A stretch of DNA of 64,000 bases, from NCBI RefSeq assembly GCF_001639725.1, contig NZ_LTAW01000002.1:431829-495828 (forward strand). The letters are read 5' to 3'. The notes beneath the pieces are model-generated. The model was not told the origin of the DNA. It did no database searches and was given only the letters and a program-made list of their open reading frames with translations. The position numbers and the translations under genes were made by a program. The stretch's first letter is position 1; each line of letters starts with the position of its first letter. Shown here piece by piece: positions 15,994-25,107 of the stretch. Origin of the DNA: Marinomonas atlantica (lineage in GTDB: Bacteria > Pseudomonadota > Gammaproteobacteria > Pseudomonadales > Marinomonadaceae).

Positions 15994-16818
15994 ATGGATT
16001 TTGATTTCGAACTGATCTTGGCGATTGCGTTTTTAATAACGTTTGCCGCGTGGCTTTATGATCGTATTGTTTATGCTCCAAGACGTAAATTCATTTTGTC
16101 TCAAATGGCACCTGAAGCAGTGGCAGCATTAGATAAGAATATCCAACTAAACTTGGCTGATACACCCAAGTGGTTGTTGGAAGTAAAATCCTATTTTGTG
16201 ATTGTCGCAGTGATCTTTGGTTTACGTTCGTTTGTTGCTGAGCCCTTTCAGATTCCATCAGGTTCGATGTTACCAACGCTAGAAATCGGTGATTTTATTC
16301 TAGTGAATAAAATGGATTATGGACTTCGCTTACCAGTGTTGAATAAAACGATTATCCCTACCACAGAACCTGAGCGTGGTGATGTGGTGGTCTTTAAGTA
16401 TCCAGAGAACCCAAGTCTGAACTATATTAAGCGTATGATCGGTTTACCTGGTGATGTCATCAGTTACCACAATAAGCGCTTGATGATTAATGGCAAGCTG
16501 ATGGATGAAGAGTTGTTGGCTGAATTGCCTGTTTCTCTTAATCCTAGTCGTGAGCCAGTCGCGGTTTATAAAGAAGACTTAGAGGGTGTTAGCCATCAAA
16601 TTTATAAAAGTTATCGTCGTAACCCGCTAGAGGGTGACTGGGTAGTGCCGGAAGGCCACTATTTTGTGATGGGTGATAACCGTGATAACAGTGCTGATAG
16701 TCGCGTTTGGGGCTTTGTGCCAGAAGAGAATATGAAGGGTCGTGCATTTTATGTATGGCTGCATTGGAATGAGTTTTTTAGTCTTCCAAGCTTTAAGAAT
16801 AATGGTTTAATTGAATAA
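15994..16818 (+). CDS. lepB: Signal peptidase I
   Basis: 274 residues from the ATG at 15994, with GGAG seven bases upstream; an earlier in-frame ATG at 15964 lies inside the hairpin region. Two N-terminal membrane helices (residues ~5-24 and ~66-80) precede the periplasmic catalytic domain. PSGSMLPT gives the catalytic Ser91, and YIKRMIG gives the general-base Lys146, at the same positions as in E. coli. The conserved box [12 protein letters not shown] lies near residue 226. The enzyme removes signal peptides from exported proteins. The rnc start lies 16 bases downstream. Confidence 0.97.
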   Translation: MDFDFELILAIAFLITFAAWLYDRIVYAPRRKFILSQMAPEAVAALDKNIQLNLADTPKWLLEVKSYFVIVAVIFGLRSFVAEPFQIPSGSMLPTLEIGDFILVNKMDYGLRLPVLNKTIIPTTEPERGDVVVFKYPENPSLNYIKRMIGLPGDVISYHNKRLMINGKLMDEELLAELPVSLNPSREPVAVYKEDLEGVSHQIYKSYRRNPLEGDWVVPEGHYFVMGDNRDNSADSRVWGFVPEENMKGRAFYVWLHWNEFFSLPSFKNNGLIE

Positions 16819-16834
16819 TACTTTTGGAGAAATT

Positions 16835-17512
16835 TTGAGCTCTATTTATGAAAAATTGTGTCGGCGAATAGGCTACTTCTTTGCTGACCTAGGGCTACTT
16901 GAACTGGCGTTAACGCACCGAAGCTTCGGTGGTAGAAATAATGAACGGTTGGAGTTTTTAGGCGATTCAATCTTAAATTATGTTATCGCGGAAGAGTTAT
17001 TTCATCGCTTCCCAAAAGCGAAAGAAGGTGAATTAAGCCGCCTTCGAGCATCGTTGGTGAAAGGTGATACGTTAGCTGAATTAGCTCGCGAATTTCAATT
17101 GGGTGATTTCCTAAAATTGGGAGCTGGTGAATTAAAAAGTGGTGGCTTCCGTCGCGACTCAATTCTAGCCGATGCGGTAGAGGGCATTATTGGTGCTATC
17201 TATTTAGATGCTGGAATGGATGTCTGCCGTCAGCACATTTTGGAGTGGTACAAAGAGCGCTTAGACGCAACCTCATTAAAAGTGGTTACGAAAGACGCTA
17301 AGACACGTTTACAAGAGTACTTACAAGCGCGTAAGCATTCATTGCCTCTTTATGAAGTAGTGAAAATTGTAGGTGAGCCTCATGATCAAATGTTCTTTGT
17401 CCACTGCCAAATTGAGTTGTTCGATACGCCTGTTGAAGGCAAGGGTGGAAGTCGTCGAATTGCAGAGCAAAATGCTGCTGCCAAAGCGCTTAAAGAGCTG
17501 GAAAAGAACTAA
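16835..17512 (+). CDS. rnc: Ribonuclease III
   Basis: 225 residues from a TTG at 16835. The TTG is chosen because GGAG sits five bases upstream and the product then aligns with E. coli RNase III (226) from its first residue. A longer frame starting at TTG 16811 would overlap lepB. The catalytic signature NERLEFLGD (residues 36-44) gives E37, E40 and D44, and D113 and E116 complete the metal site. A C-terminal dsRNA-binding domain (residues ~155-223) follows. The enzyme cleaves rRNA precursors and structured mRNAs. Translation probably continues directly into era. Confidence 0.95.
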   Translation: MSSIYEKLCRRIGYFFADLGLLELALTHRSFGGRNNERLEFLGDSILNYVIAEELFHRFPKAKEGELSRLRASLVKGDTLAELAREFQLGDFLKLGAGELKSGGFRRDSILADAVEGIIGAIYLDAGMDVCRQHILEWYKERLDATSLKVVTKDAKTRLQEYLQARKHSLPLYEVVKIVGEPHDQMFFVHCQIELFDTPVEGKGGSRRIAEQNAAAKALKELEKN

Positions 17513-18427
17513 ATGGATCACGAAGAAGAGTATCAAGAGATTACGCACTGTGGGTTTGTGGCGATCGTTGGTCGTCCGAATGTAGGTAAATCAACCCTAA
17601 TGAACCACATCCTCGGTCAAAAACTGTCGATTACGTCGCGTAAACCGCAAACCACTCGAGATCAAATTTTGGGAGTGCAGACCAAAGGGCACATCCAAAC
17701 AGTATATGTGGATACGCCAGGGCTGCATAAAGGCCAAGATAAAGCGATTAACCGTTATATGAACCGCACAGCAAGCTCCGCACTAAAAGATGTGGATGTT
17801 GTGTTGTTTGTGATCGACGCTGAGCGCTGGACGGAAGAAGACGATAATGTGCTAGCAAAGGTTCGCTATGCGGACTGTCCGGTTGTATTGGTGGTTAACA
17901 AAGTTGATCAATTGGACGATAAGGAAGAGCTTTTACCAAAGCTTGCAGCATTGTCTGAAAAAATGACCTTCTCTCAGATTATTCCAATTTCGGCGCTGCG
18001 TAATAAAAATCTGGATCGTTTGGAGTCACTGGTTGAAAGCTATATTCCGGAAGGTGAACAGTATTACCCAGAAGATCAGATTACCAACCGTAGCTCTCGT
18101 TTTCTTGCTTCTGAAATTGTGCGTGAAAAAATTACACGTCAATTGGGTCAAGAAGTACCTTACGAAGTCGCTGTGCAAATCGAAGAATTTGTATTTGAAG
18201 GGGCTACCATTCATATCTCTGCTTTGATCTTAGTTGAACGTGATGGGCAAAAGCGCATTATCATTGGTGATAAAGGCTCTAAGATTAAGTTAATTGGTAA
18301 AGAAGCTCGCATTGATATGGAAAACCTATTTCAACAGAAGGTTATGCTTAACTTGTGGGTGAAAGTGCGGTCAGGTTGGTCTGATGATGAGCGAGCGTTG
18401 GCTAGTTTAGGTTATCAAGACGATTAA
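17513..18427 (+). CDS. era: GTPase Era
   Basis: 304 residues, starting immediately after the rnc stop. The GTPase motifs are GRPNVGKS (20-27), DTPG (67-70) and NKVD (129-132). A C-terminal KH domain carries GDKG (252-255) in the sequence [11 protein letters not shown]. Era binds the 3' end of 16S rRNA and assists 30S maturation, linking it functionally to RNase III encoded just upstream. Confidence 0.98.
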   Translation: MDHEEEYQEITHCGFVAIVGRPNVGKSTLMNHILGQKLSITSRKPQTTRDQILGVQTKGHIQTVYVDTPGLHKGQDKAINRYMNRTASSALKDVDVVLFVIDAERWTEEDDNVLAKVRYADCPVVLVVNKVDQLDDKEELLPKLAALSEKMTFSQIIPISALRNKNLDRLESLVESYIPEGEQYYPEDQITNRSSRFLASEIVREKITRQLGQEVPYEVAVQIEEFVFEGATIHISALILVERDGQKRIIIGDKGSKIKLIGKEARIDMENLFQQKVMLNLWVKVRSGWSDDERALASLGYQDD

Positions 18428-18430
18428 GCT

Positions 18431-19171
18431 GTGCGCGTCCAAGGATACATTATACACACTCGCCCATTTCAAGATGACAAAGTGCTCTTGGATATTCTTA
18501 CAAAAGAGGCAGGCTTGATTCGTAGTGTATGGCGTAAAAAAGCAAAAGAGGCTCGGGTATCCCCCGGGTCTTTTTTGTTGATGGAGTTTGAGTTGTCTGG
18601 TCGCTCTGAGCTTAAGAGTGTGCGCTCTGCTGAGGCACTCGAATCCCCGGTATTATTGCAAGGTAATGCACTGTACAGTGCTTTTTACGTGCATGAGTTG
18701 ATTGAGCGTCTGTTGCCTGTGGGGCTTCCCCTAGAGCCTTTGTTTATCTTGTACCAGTGGCTAATTACTCATTTACAAGGCGAAGCGCCAATAGCACCTT
18801 TGTTGCGACGTTTTGAAATAGGCGTGTTTGAAGAGTTAGGTATTCACGTCAATATGAGAGCGACCAGTCGCGGTGAGCCGCTGGAATCACAGCAACTCTA
18901 TCAGTTGCATCATCGATTTGGCCTTCGCCCCTATTACGGTGAGCAGCCTAAAGTGAAGCCTATTGTATATTTGGATGGTGCAGCAGCGTTAGCCTACGCG
19001 GAAGGTCGATGGGACAATAGGCAGGTGCTGGCGTTGGCCAAAGAGTTGCACCGAGCATGGTTAGATCATGCACTGGGTGCACGCGTGTTAAAGTCGCGTT
19101 CTTTGTTGCCCTCAAAGCCCTATGAAGGGGAGCGATTGTGGCATGTACCACTTTTTAGGTTCTCTATTTAA
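18431..19171 (+). CDS. recO: DNA repair protein RecO
   Basis: 246 residues with a GTG start three bases after the era stop. An N-terminal OB fold (VQGYIIHTRPFQDDKVLLDILT, split) is followed by a helical domain, the normal RecO layout and length. RecO loads RecA onto SSB-coated DNA together with RecR. No cysteine zinc site is visible, as in other gammaproteobacterial RecO proteins. pdxJ, which follows recO in E. coli and Pseudomonas, is missing here. Confidence 0.92.
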   Translation: MRVQGYIIHTRPFQDDKVLLDILTKEAGLIRSVWRKKAKEARVSPGSFLLMEFELSGRSELKSVRSAEALESPVLLQGNALYSAFYVHELIERLLPVGLPLEPLFILYQWLITHLQGEAPIAPLLRRFEIGVFEELGIHVNMRATSRGEPLESQQLYQLHHRFGLRPYYGEQPKVKPIVYLDGAAALAYAEGRWDNRQVLALAKELHRAWLDHALGARVLKSRSLLPSKPYEGERLWHVPLFRFSI

Positions 19172-19206
19172 TGTATTGTAATTTGAGTGACGGTTTAGGC
19201 ATATAG

Positions 19207-19590
19207 ATGATTATTGGTATCGGGACAGACATTATTGAAATCAGTCGGATTGCGGAGTCTATTGAGCGCTTGGGAGATCGATTCTTGAATCGTATCCTAA
19301 CGAAACCTGAGCAAGATCAATATTTTAGATTGTCAGGTCATCGTGCAATTTCTTTTGTAGCTAAACGTTTTGCCGCGAAGGAAGCTGCAGTTAAGGCATT
19401 GGGTACTGGGATTGGAGCAGGTGTGAGCTTTCAGCATTTTACGGTATCGAATTTAGACTCAGGAAAGCCTATATTAGAAGTTGCCGATAGCATTAGTCAG
19501 TTGGTAGGTCAGCATGCTATTTGGCATCTTAGCTTATCGGATGAGAAGCAGTATGCTCTTGCTTTTGTGACGCTAGAGACCAAGGAATAA
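19207..19590 (+). CDS. acpS: Holo-[acyl-carrier-protein] synthase
   Basis: 127 residues. GIGTDIIEI places the metal ligand Asp at residue 8, and RFAAKEAAVKALGTG places the second ligand Glu at 59. The enzyme transfers 4'-phosphopantetheine from CoA to ACP. The gene is 35 bases downstream of recO. Its last 62 bases overlap the 3' end of the convergent sensor kinase gene, so no terminator separates the two. Confidence 0.96.
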   Translation: MIIGIGTDIIEISRIAESIERLGDRFLNRILTKPEQDQYFRLSGHRAISFVAKRFAAKEAAVKALGTGIGAGVSFQHFTVSNLDSGKPILEVADSISQLVGQHAIWHLSLSDEKQYALAFVTLETKE

Positions 19591-22387
19591 GACTTTGTGC
19601 GTGTTGAAGTCGTTCTAACGCATGGATGAAGTCGTTATATACATCTTCTGCTTCATCGAACCCAAGTTCCTTTAGGTGGGTTTCTAGGAAATTTGCGTGC
19701 TTAGTAAGCTCGATGGTGCCTGAATATTTACTCGCACCGTGGATTCTGTGGACGGTGGCGATGAGTTTATCTAAATCTCGCTGTTCAAAGTGATGGCTAA
19801 GGAGGCGTTTATCTTCGATAAGTGATTGCATGAGCATTTCAAATAAGTCTTTAGCGGCTTGCGCTCTATTGCCCGTCATTGAAAGCGCTTTATGTAAGTC
19901 AAATACTTCGGATAATTCCTCTTCTACTTGAGCACTTAAGTTTTTATCGCTATAGCACCAATCTTGTAATGTATTGAGCAATGTTTCTTCGTTGATTGGC
20001 TTGGTGAGGTAAGCATTCATGCCGCTTGCTAGAATAGACTGTTGTTCTTGAGCCAAGGCGTGTGCTGTTAATGCAATAATTGGAGTGTCTTTATATTCGT
20101 CTATTTGGCGCAGTCGCTTTGTGGTCTCCATACCATCCATTTCCGGCATTTGTATGTCCATCAATATTAAATCAAACGATTGAGTTTGGGCCATGGTCAG
20201 AGCCTGTTGTCCAGAGTGAGCAAGGCTGAGTTTTATACCATGAGGGTCAAGCCAATGACCCAGTAGTTGTAAGTTGATTTGGGTGTCATCGACCGCTAAA
20301 ACGTGTAATCCATTTAGACGCTCATAGACTGGTGGCTCTATTTCTTTAGCGTTTGCTTCAATTGTTTCAGAAGGACCATTTTGAGTACTTAAATGCGCCA
20401 ACGCGTAATGTAATTTAGAGGCAGACAATGGCTTCTGCACGATAGCGCTTAAATGTTGATAGTGTTGGGCGTGAAGTGTGATGTAGCTTGTGGGTTTGGC
20501 TAAAATGAGACTTGGCAGTTGAAAGCGATGATTTAAATACTGTACCAATTCATGAATTTCTTCTGCTGTTTCTTGATCGCTACCAGCGCAGATTAATGTT
20601 GCCGTGTAAGGCTTGTCAGAATCATGCAAAGAGTTTATGAACTGCTCCGTCGAGCTGGTAAAAATATAGCTTGATGAAAACGCATCAAGGCATGAGCTTA
20701 AGTAGGTTCGATAGTTATTGCTCGGTTCTAAAATAAGTAGGTTGTGCTCCAGTGATGTTAGCGGTTCCGTTGTCTTTTTTGACGCTTTTAAGCGAATGCT
20801 AAAGTAAAAATTAGATCCTCGCCCTGGTTCACTGATTACACCAATTTCACCATTCATCTGCTCAATTAGCTTTTTGGTGATCACTAAGCCAAGGCCAGTG
20901 CCTGCATAGCTTCGAGTGTGGCTGGAGTCTACTTGCGAAAAAGGTTTGAATAATTGATTGATTTTCTCACTGGGGATTCCGCAGCCGGTGTCGATCACTT
21001 CGATTGATATGTCGAGGTCTTCGTTACTTATTTGCTTGCCATCAACAAGGACCTGAATTGAGCCTTTCTGAGTGAACTTAATAGCGTTACCAATGAGGTT
21101 GTTGAGTATCTGGCGTAAGCGGGTTTTATCGCCTTTTACCCAGTCCGGTAGATTAGGATCAAAGCTAGGTACTAAATCGATGTCTTTGACTTCAGTGGAT
21201 GGCGTTGAAGCGAGTGAATGAAGAACATCGTCGATACTCTCTCTAAGGCTAAAGTCTTCACTGTCTAAAACAACGGTTTTTCCCGCTTCGATTTTGGAAA
21301 AATCTAAAATATTACCAATGGTTGTGAGTAGGTCGTTGGTGGATTGAGCAATAGTCTCAACGTAGTTTTTCTGCTGCGCTTCGAGACGGTCTTTTTGCAA
21401 TAGATTTGTGTAACCAAGAATGGCGTTTAATGGCGTTCGAATTTCATGAGAAATATTGGCTAAAAACTGCGTTTTTAAGCGATTAGATTCCATTGCTTCC
21501 TTGTTGGCTATGTGGAGCTGAGCACTTTTTTCTTCTAATAGGATCGAATTTTCACGAGTCTCTTTGGTTATTTGCTCAATTTCAGTATCTAGATCGGAGC
21601 GGTAATGTTTGAGGCGACCAGAAATATATTTTAGTTCTTCTTGGGTTTTTTGTAGGTGTTTCGGCAAAGACAAATTGTTGCTTGCCTCGTAATCGCCACT
21701 GGTAATATCTGTTATAGTGCGTGTGATGCGTAGCCAAGGAGTTGATAAGCTAATGACATACTTCCAACATAAAAAAGCACTTGCGATTGCAGATAATATA
21801 AAGTAGCCAAAAATAGACAGTCCAAAAGTGATTCTTTCTAAGTAGAGTTGTTGTGTACTGGCGGTTACTTGAATCCATCCTAATAATTCTTTTTGTGGGC
21901 TTTTTGTTAGCCCGATAGCGTCTGCTATTAACGTGGGATTAGTTTGATTAAATGGTAGATCACCCATGCTCTCCTGAGATGTGTTTAGATAAAAAATGGG
22001 AGCAATCGATACGTAGCGAGTGTCATTGTTAACATAACGACTCGTGATATGTGTTGGCAGGTCTGCTTGAAGGGATGTAGTCTGACCTACTTCATCAAGG
22101 ATTTGGCGTTGATTGTTGAGGTAAGTGACGCCAATAATGTCTTCTTGAGCAAGCAATCCATGGATATTGTTAGTAATTAAGTTTTTGTCATTAAACAAGA
22201 GTGCGTACTCGCTGGAATCTGCAACTTGCTCAGTTTGATAGCGGTTGAGGTATTCGAATTGTTTCTTGCGATCAAAAACCTCACTTAAATAAATGATCAA
22301 GGCAGTACTAGCGAGGATTGCTAGTACTGGAAGATAAATAGCTTTCCATAGCTTTTGTTGCAAAGGTAGGTTATCGATTGGGTGCAC
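19529..22387 (-). CDS. barA: Hybrid sensor histidine kinase, BarA/GacS type
   Basis: 952 residues. Two membrane helices (~17-36 and ~187-213) flank a periplasmic sensor of about 150 residues. A HAMP-like linker and coiled coil (~215-305) follow, then HisKA with His314 in NISHEIRTPLNA, and an ATPase domain with NLIGNAIKF (430-438) and TGLGL (497-501). Next come a degenerate receiver (~545-665, no clear acceptor Asp), a true receiver with Asp744 (ILMDIQMPEMDG) and an Hpt domain with His883. This is the BarA/GacS tripartite phosphorelay that activates UvrY/GacA and CsrA-titrating small RNAs. The 3' end overlaps acpS. Confidence 0.93.
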   Translation of the reverse strand: MHPIDNLPLQQKLWKAIYLPVLAILASTALIIYLSEVFDRKKQFEYLNRYQTEQVADSSEYALLFNDKNLITNNIHGLLAQEDIIGVTYLNNQRQILDEVGQTTSLQADLPTHITSRYVNNDTRYVSIAPIFYLNTSQESMGDLPFNQTNPTLIADAIGLTKSPQKELLGWIQVTASTQQLYLERITFGLSIFGYFILSAIASAFLCWKYVISLSTPWLRITRTITDITSGDYEASNNLSLPKHLQKTQEELKYISGRLKHYRSDLDTEIEQITKETRENSILLEEKSAQLHIANKEAMESNRLKTQFLANISHEIRTPLNAILGYTNLLQKDRLEAQQKNYVETIAQSTNDLLTTIGNILDFSKIEAGKTVVLDSEDFSLRESIDDVLHSLASTPSTEVKDIDLVPSFDPNLPDWVKGDKTRLRQILNNLIGNAIKFTQKGSIQVLVDGKQISNEDLDISIEVIDTGCGIPSEKINQLFKPFSQVDSSHTRSYAGTGLGLVITKKLIEQMNGEIGVISEPGRGSNFYFSIRLKASKKTTEPLTSLEHNLLILEPSNNYRTYLSSCLDAFSSSYIFTSSTEQFINSLHDSDKPYTATLICAGSDQETAEEIHELVQYLNHRFQLPSLILAKPTSYITLHAQHYQHLSAIVQKPLSASKLHYALAHLSTQNGPSETIEANAKEIEPPVYERLNGLHVLAVDDTQINLQLLGHWLDPHGIKLSLAHSGQQALTMAQTQSFDLILMDIQMPEMDGMETTKRLRQIDEYKDTPIIALTAHALAQEQQSILASGMNAYLTKPINEETLLNTLQDWCYSDKNLSAQVEEELSEVFDLHKALSMTGNRAQAAKDLFEMLMQSLIEDKRLLSHHFEQRDLDKLIATVHRIHGASKYSGTIELTKHANFLETHLKELGFDEAEDVYNDFIHALERLQHAQSLIPWSLASQKQEHTASHPIS

Positions 22388-22417
22388 TTCCTATTTTCTT
22401 GTTTATCTACAAGAAGT

Positions 22418-22642
22418 TTAATAGCAAGCTATGTTACCTTTGCTCTTACGGCGATCACATTCACGAACATAATTTTCACATGCCAATACTTTTGTTCGTG
22501 ATGGGTTGCTAATGGATTTGCATTCGCGCCACTTTTGGCGTAATTCTGAATCAGGAATGTCGGCCGCAGGTCCGCCGAAAATATCGCAGCCGCTAAGTGT
22601 AATCGCTGCGAAAAATGCGCTAAATACAAGAGGTTTGTGCAT
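22418..22642 (-). CDS. Small lipoprotein, unknown function
   Basis: 74 residues. A signal peptide ends in the lipobox LSGC with Cys19 as the lipidation site. The mature part is short and basic, with four further Cys residues (KWRECKS, LACENYVREC, NIACY), which may form two disulfides in the periplasm. The residue after Cys19 is Asp, the classical inner-membrane retention signal in enterobacteria, although such rules differ between groups. It lies directly upstream of the barA-like gene on the same strand, so the two may be cotranscribed. No family is recognised. Confidence 0.75.
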   Translation of the reverse strand: MHKPLVFSAFFAAITLSGCDIFGGPAADIPDSELRQKWRECKSISNPSRTKVLACENYVRECDRRKSKGNIACY

Positions 22643-22785
22643 GGTCTGTTACTCCTAGTGCAACTAAATTGGCCTAAATTTATAACAAGTTTTTATTTTA
22701 ATCTGTATTTGATATGCATTCTAATACCTTCTAGTAAAAAAGCGTAAACCATTAATATATAAAGTATCTTAAGTGTCTGAGTTTT

Positions 22786-23676
22786 ATGATCGAATATCAA
22801 ACTATTGAATCTATTATAGGTAATACGCCGCTGGTGAAGTTGCAGCGTATTAATCCTAACCCAAGTAATACAATTTTGCTTAAACTGGAGGGGCAAAACC
22901 CCGCAGGCTCAGTAAAAGATCGTCCAGCTCTAAACATGATTACCAAGGCTGAATTGCGTGGTGATATCAAACCAGGCGACAGTCTTATTGAAGCAACCAG
23001 CGGCAATACCGGTATTGCGTTAGCCATGGCTGCTGCGATTAAAGGCTATGAGATGCATTTGATAATGCCAGATAACATGAGTCAAGAGCGTAAATCTGCG
23101 ATGTCAGCTTATGGGGCAATTTTGCACCTTGTTACCAAAGAAGAAGGCATGGAAAGAGCTCGAGACTTAGCACTAGAAATGCAAGCGCAAGGTAAAGGTA
23201 TTGTATTGAACCAGTTTGGTAACCAAGACAACCCGAACGCCCATTACGAGTCTACAGGTCCTGAGATTTGGCAACAGACCCAAGGTGCCGTGACTCATTT
23301 TGTCAGCTCCATGGGAACCACTGGTACCATTATGGGGATCTCAAAGTATTTGAAAGAACAGAATCCAGAGGTGGAAATAGTAGGTTTGCAACCATCTGAA
23401 GGCAGCAGTATTCCTGGTATTCGCCGTTGGCCTAAAGAATACCTCCCGACTATTTTTGATGAGAAGCGTGTTGATCGGGTTATGGATATTGCACAACAAG
23501 ATGCAGAAGTTGTGATGCGTCGATTAGCAAAAGAGGAAGGTGTGTTCAGTGGTGTTTCATCTGGTGGGGCTGTCAGTGCAGCGCTGACACTTTCTGAGCA
23601 AGTGAGTAATGCCACTATTGTTGTGATTATTTGTGATCGCGGCGATCGATATCTTTCAACCGGTGTATTTAATTAA
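22786..23676 (+). CDS. cysM: Cysteine synthase B
   Basis: 296 residues. The PLP lysine is Lys44 in NPAGSVKDRPA, and TSGNTGIALA (residues ~70-79) and the SMGTTGTIMG phosphate-binding loop are present. The GIRRWPKEYLP segment is characteristic of CysM rather than CysK. The enzyme makes cysteine from O-acetylserine and sulfide or thiosulfate. The gene is monocistronic, with a 143-base upstream region divergent from the small lipoprotein gene. Confidence 0.95.
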   Translation: MIEYQTIESIIGNTPLVKLQRINPNPSNTILLKLEGQNPAGSVKDRPALNMITKAELRGDIKPGDSLIEATSGNTGIALAMAAAIKGYEMHLIMPDNMSQERKSAMSAYGAILHLVTKEEGMERARDLALEMQAQGKGIVLNQFGNQDNPNAHYESTGPEIWQQTQGAVTHFVSSMGTTGTIMGISKYLKEQNPEVEIVGLQPSEGSSIPGIRRWPKEYLPTIFDEKRVDRVMDIAQQDAEVVMRRLAKEEGVFSGVSSGGAVSAALTLSEQVSNATIVVIICDRGDRYLSTGVFN

Positions 23677-23773
23677 AGGTATACCTCATTCAAGCAAAGT
23701 GTAGGCTTACCCTAGGTCGAAAGATGCGAATGGGGTATTATCGTCAGTTAACTTTATTGCTAGAGACGTTACC

Positions 23774-25084
23774 TTGAAAAAACGATCTAATCGTCGAGCT
23801 AGACCTTCTCAGGATAAGCCTATCTCTTCCCCTCTACGTCTGCTTTCTATCGAGGATACGACCCATGAAGGTCATGGTGTGGCTCGCGAAAATGGTAAAG
23901 TCACCTTCGTTTCAGGTGCGATAACTGATGAGCAAGTCGAAGCGCGTGTTGTAAAAGAAGGGCGTCAATTCAACCAAGCTATTACAATCAGACGTCTGCA
24001 GGACAGTCCTGATAGGGTGTTACCACCGTGCCCTCATTTTGAGCAATGTGGCGGTTGTCAATTACAGCATATGAATATTTCCGCGCAACGCCACTTAAAG
24101 GTGAGCTGGTTGGCAAGTCAATTTCGTAAGCTAGCGCTGCCTGATGAGATGAGTCGACTGGAAGGGGAGCCCTTCGGCTATCGTCGACGAGCTCGTATTT
24201 CGGTGTTCGTTAAAAACAACAATGCTCTAATAGGATTTCGTGCTAAATCCTCCAATGAAATTGTTGATATTGAACAATGCATGGTTTTGGAATCATCTTT
24301 GCAGGGCGTTTATCAGGCATTGCGTTTTTACCTTAAAAGTTCTTCGCTTGTCTCCAAATTGGGGCACATTGAGTTGCTAGATGACAGCCAAGGTGTGTGT
24401 GTGGTTTTAAGGCAGTCACGTGATATTCAAGACACTGATAAAGTTGAATTGAATAATTGGGCTAAATCGGCCTCCGTTACACTGCTATGGCAAGGCCCCT
24501 CTGAGAGCAAAGTTAGTTATCAGTCGGCACGTCATTACGTGGTAAATGATTTAGTATTGAACTTTCAGCCGCAAGACTTTATCCAAGTGAATGCTCAGAT
24601 AAATGAAGCCATGGTTAAACAAGCAATGTCATGGTTAGAGTTAAGTGAAAATGATGTTGTGCTGGACTTGTTTTGCGGCGCCGGTAATTTCTCTTTGCCG
24701 ATGGCTAAGCGTGCAGGTCGTGTGCTTGCTGTAGAGGCGATTGAATCGATGGTAGAAATGGGTCAGTTTAATGCGAGCCAAGCGCATCTAAATAATATCG
24801 AATTTATGGCTGCAGACTTGACTCAGAGTCCGCCAAACCGCTTAAAGAAAGCTAAAATCACTAAAGCTCTATTAGACCCTCCTAGGGCCGGAGCATTTGA
24901 GTTTTTACCGACTTTGGTGCGTTTAAAACCGCAGCAAATTTTATATGTTTCCTGCAACGCTTCTACTTTAGCAAGGGATGCAGAATATTTGGTCGAAAAT
25001 GGATTTCGTGTGACAAAGGTTTGCATGATGGATATGTTTCCGCAAACGTCACATGTTGAAGCAATGATGTTGTTGCAGAAGTAA
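23774..25084 (+). CDS. rlmD: 23S rRNA (uracil-1939 C5) methyltransferase
   Basis: 436 residues from a TTG at 23774; no in-frame ATG occurs before the conserved N-terminal region, and this start gives the expected lead-in. An N-terminal TRAM domain contains GHGVARENGK. The iron-sulfur cluster cysteines are C86, C92, C95 (CPHFEQCGGC) and C169. The methyltransferase fold has LDLFCGAGNF (residues ~297-306) and DPPRAGA. The catalytic nucleophile is Cys394 in YVSCNAST. It precedes relA by 23 bases, the same order as in Pseudomonas. Confidence 0.95.
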   Translation: MKKRSNRRARPSQDKPISSPLRLLSIEDTTHEGHGVARENGKVTFVSGAITDEQVEARVVKEGRQFNQAITIRRLQDSPDRVLPPCPHFEQCGGCQLQHMNISAQRHLKVSWLASQFRKLALPDEMSRLEGEPFGYRRRARISVFVKNNNALIGFRAKSSNEIVDIEQCMVLESSLQGVYQALRFYLKSSSLVSKLGHIELLDDSQGVCVVLRQSRDIQDTDKVELNNWAKSASVTLLWQGPSESKVSYQSARHYVVNDLVLNFQPQDFIQVNAQINEAMVKQAMSWLELSENDVVLDLFCGAGNFSLPMAKRAGRVLAVEAIESMVEMGQFNASQAHLNNIEFMAADLTQSPPNRLKKAKITKALLDPPRAGAFEFLPTLVRLKPQQILYVSCNASTLARDAEYLVENGFRVTKVCMMDMFPQTSHVEAMMLLQK

Positions 25085-25107
25085 GTTGTTACCAGAAGGG
25101 TAGTTAT

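Noticed and set aside
16811..16834. Longer RNase III start overlapping lepB
   Set aside because: It lacks a ribosome binding site, and the added residues extend beyond the family N-terminus.
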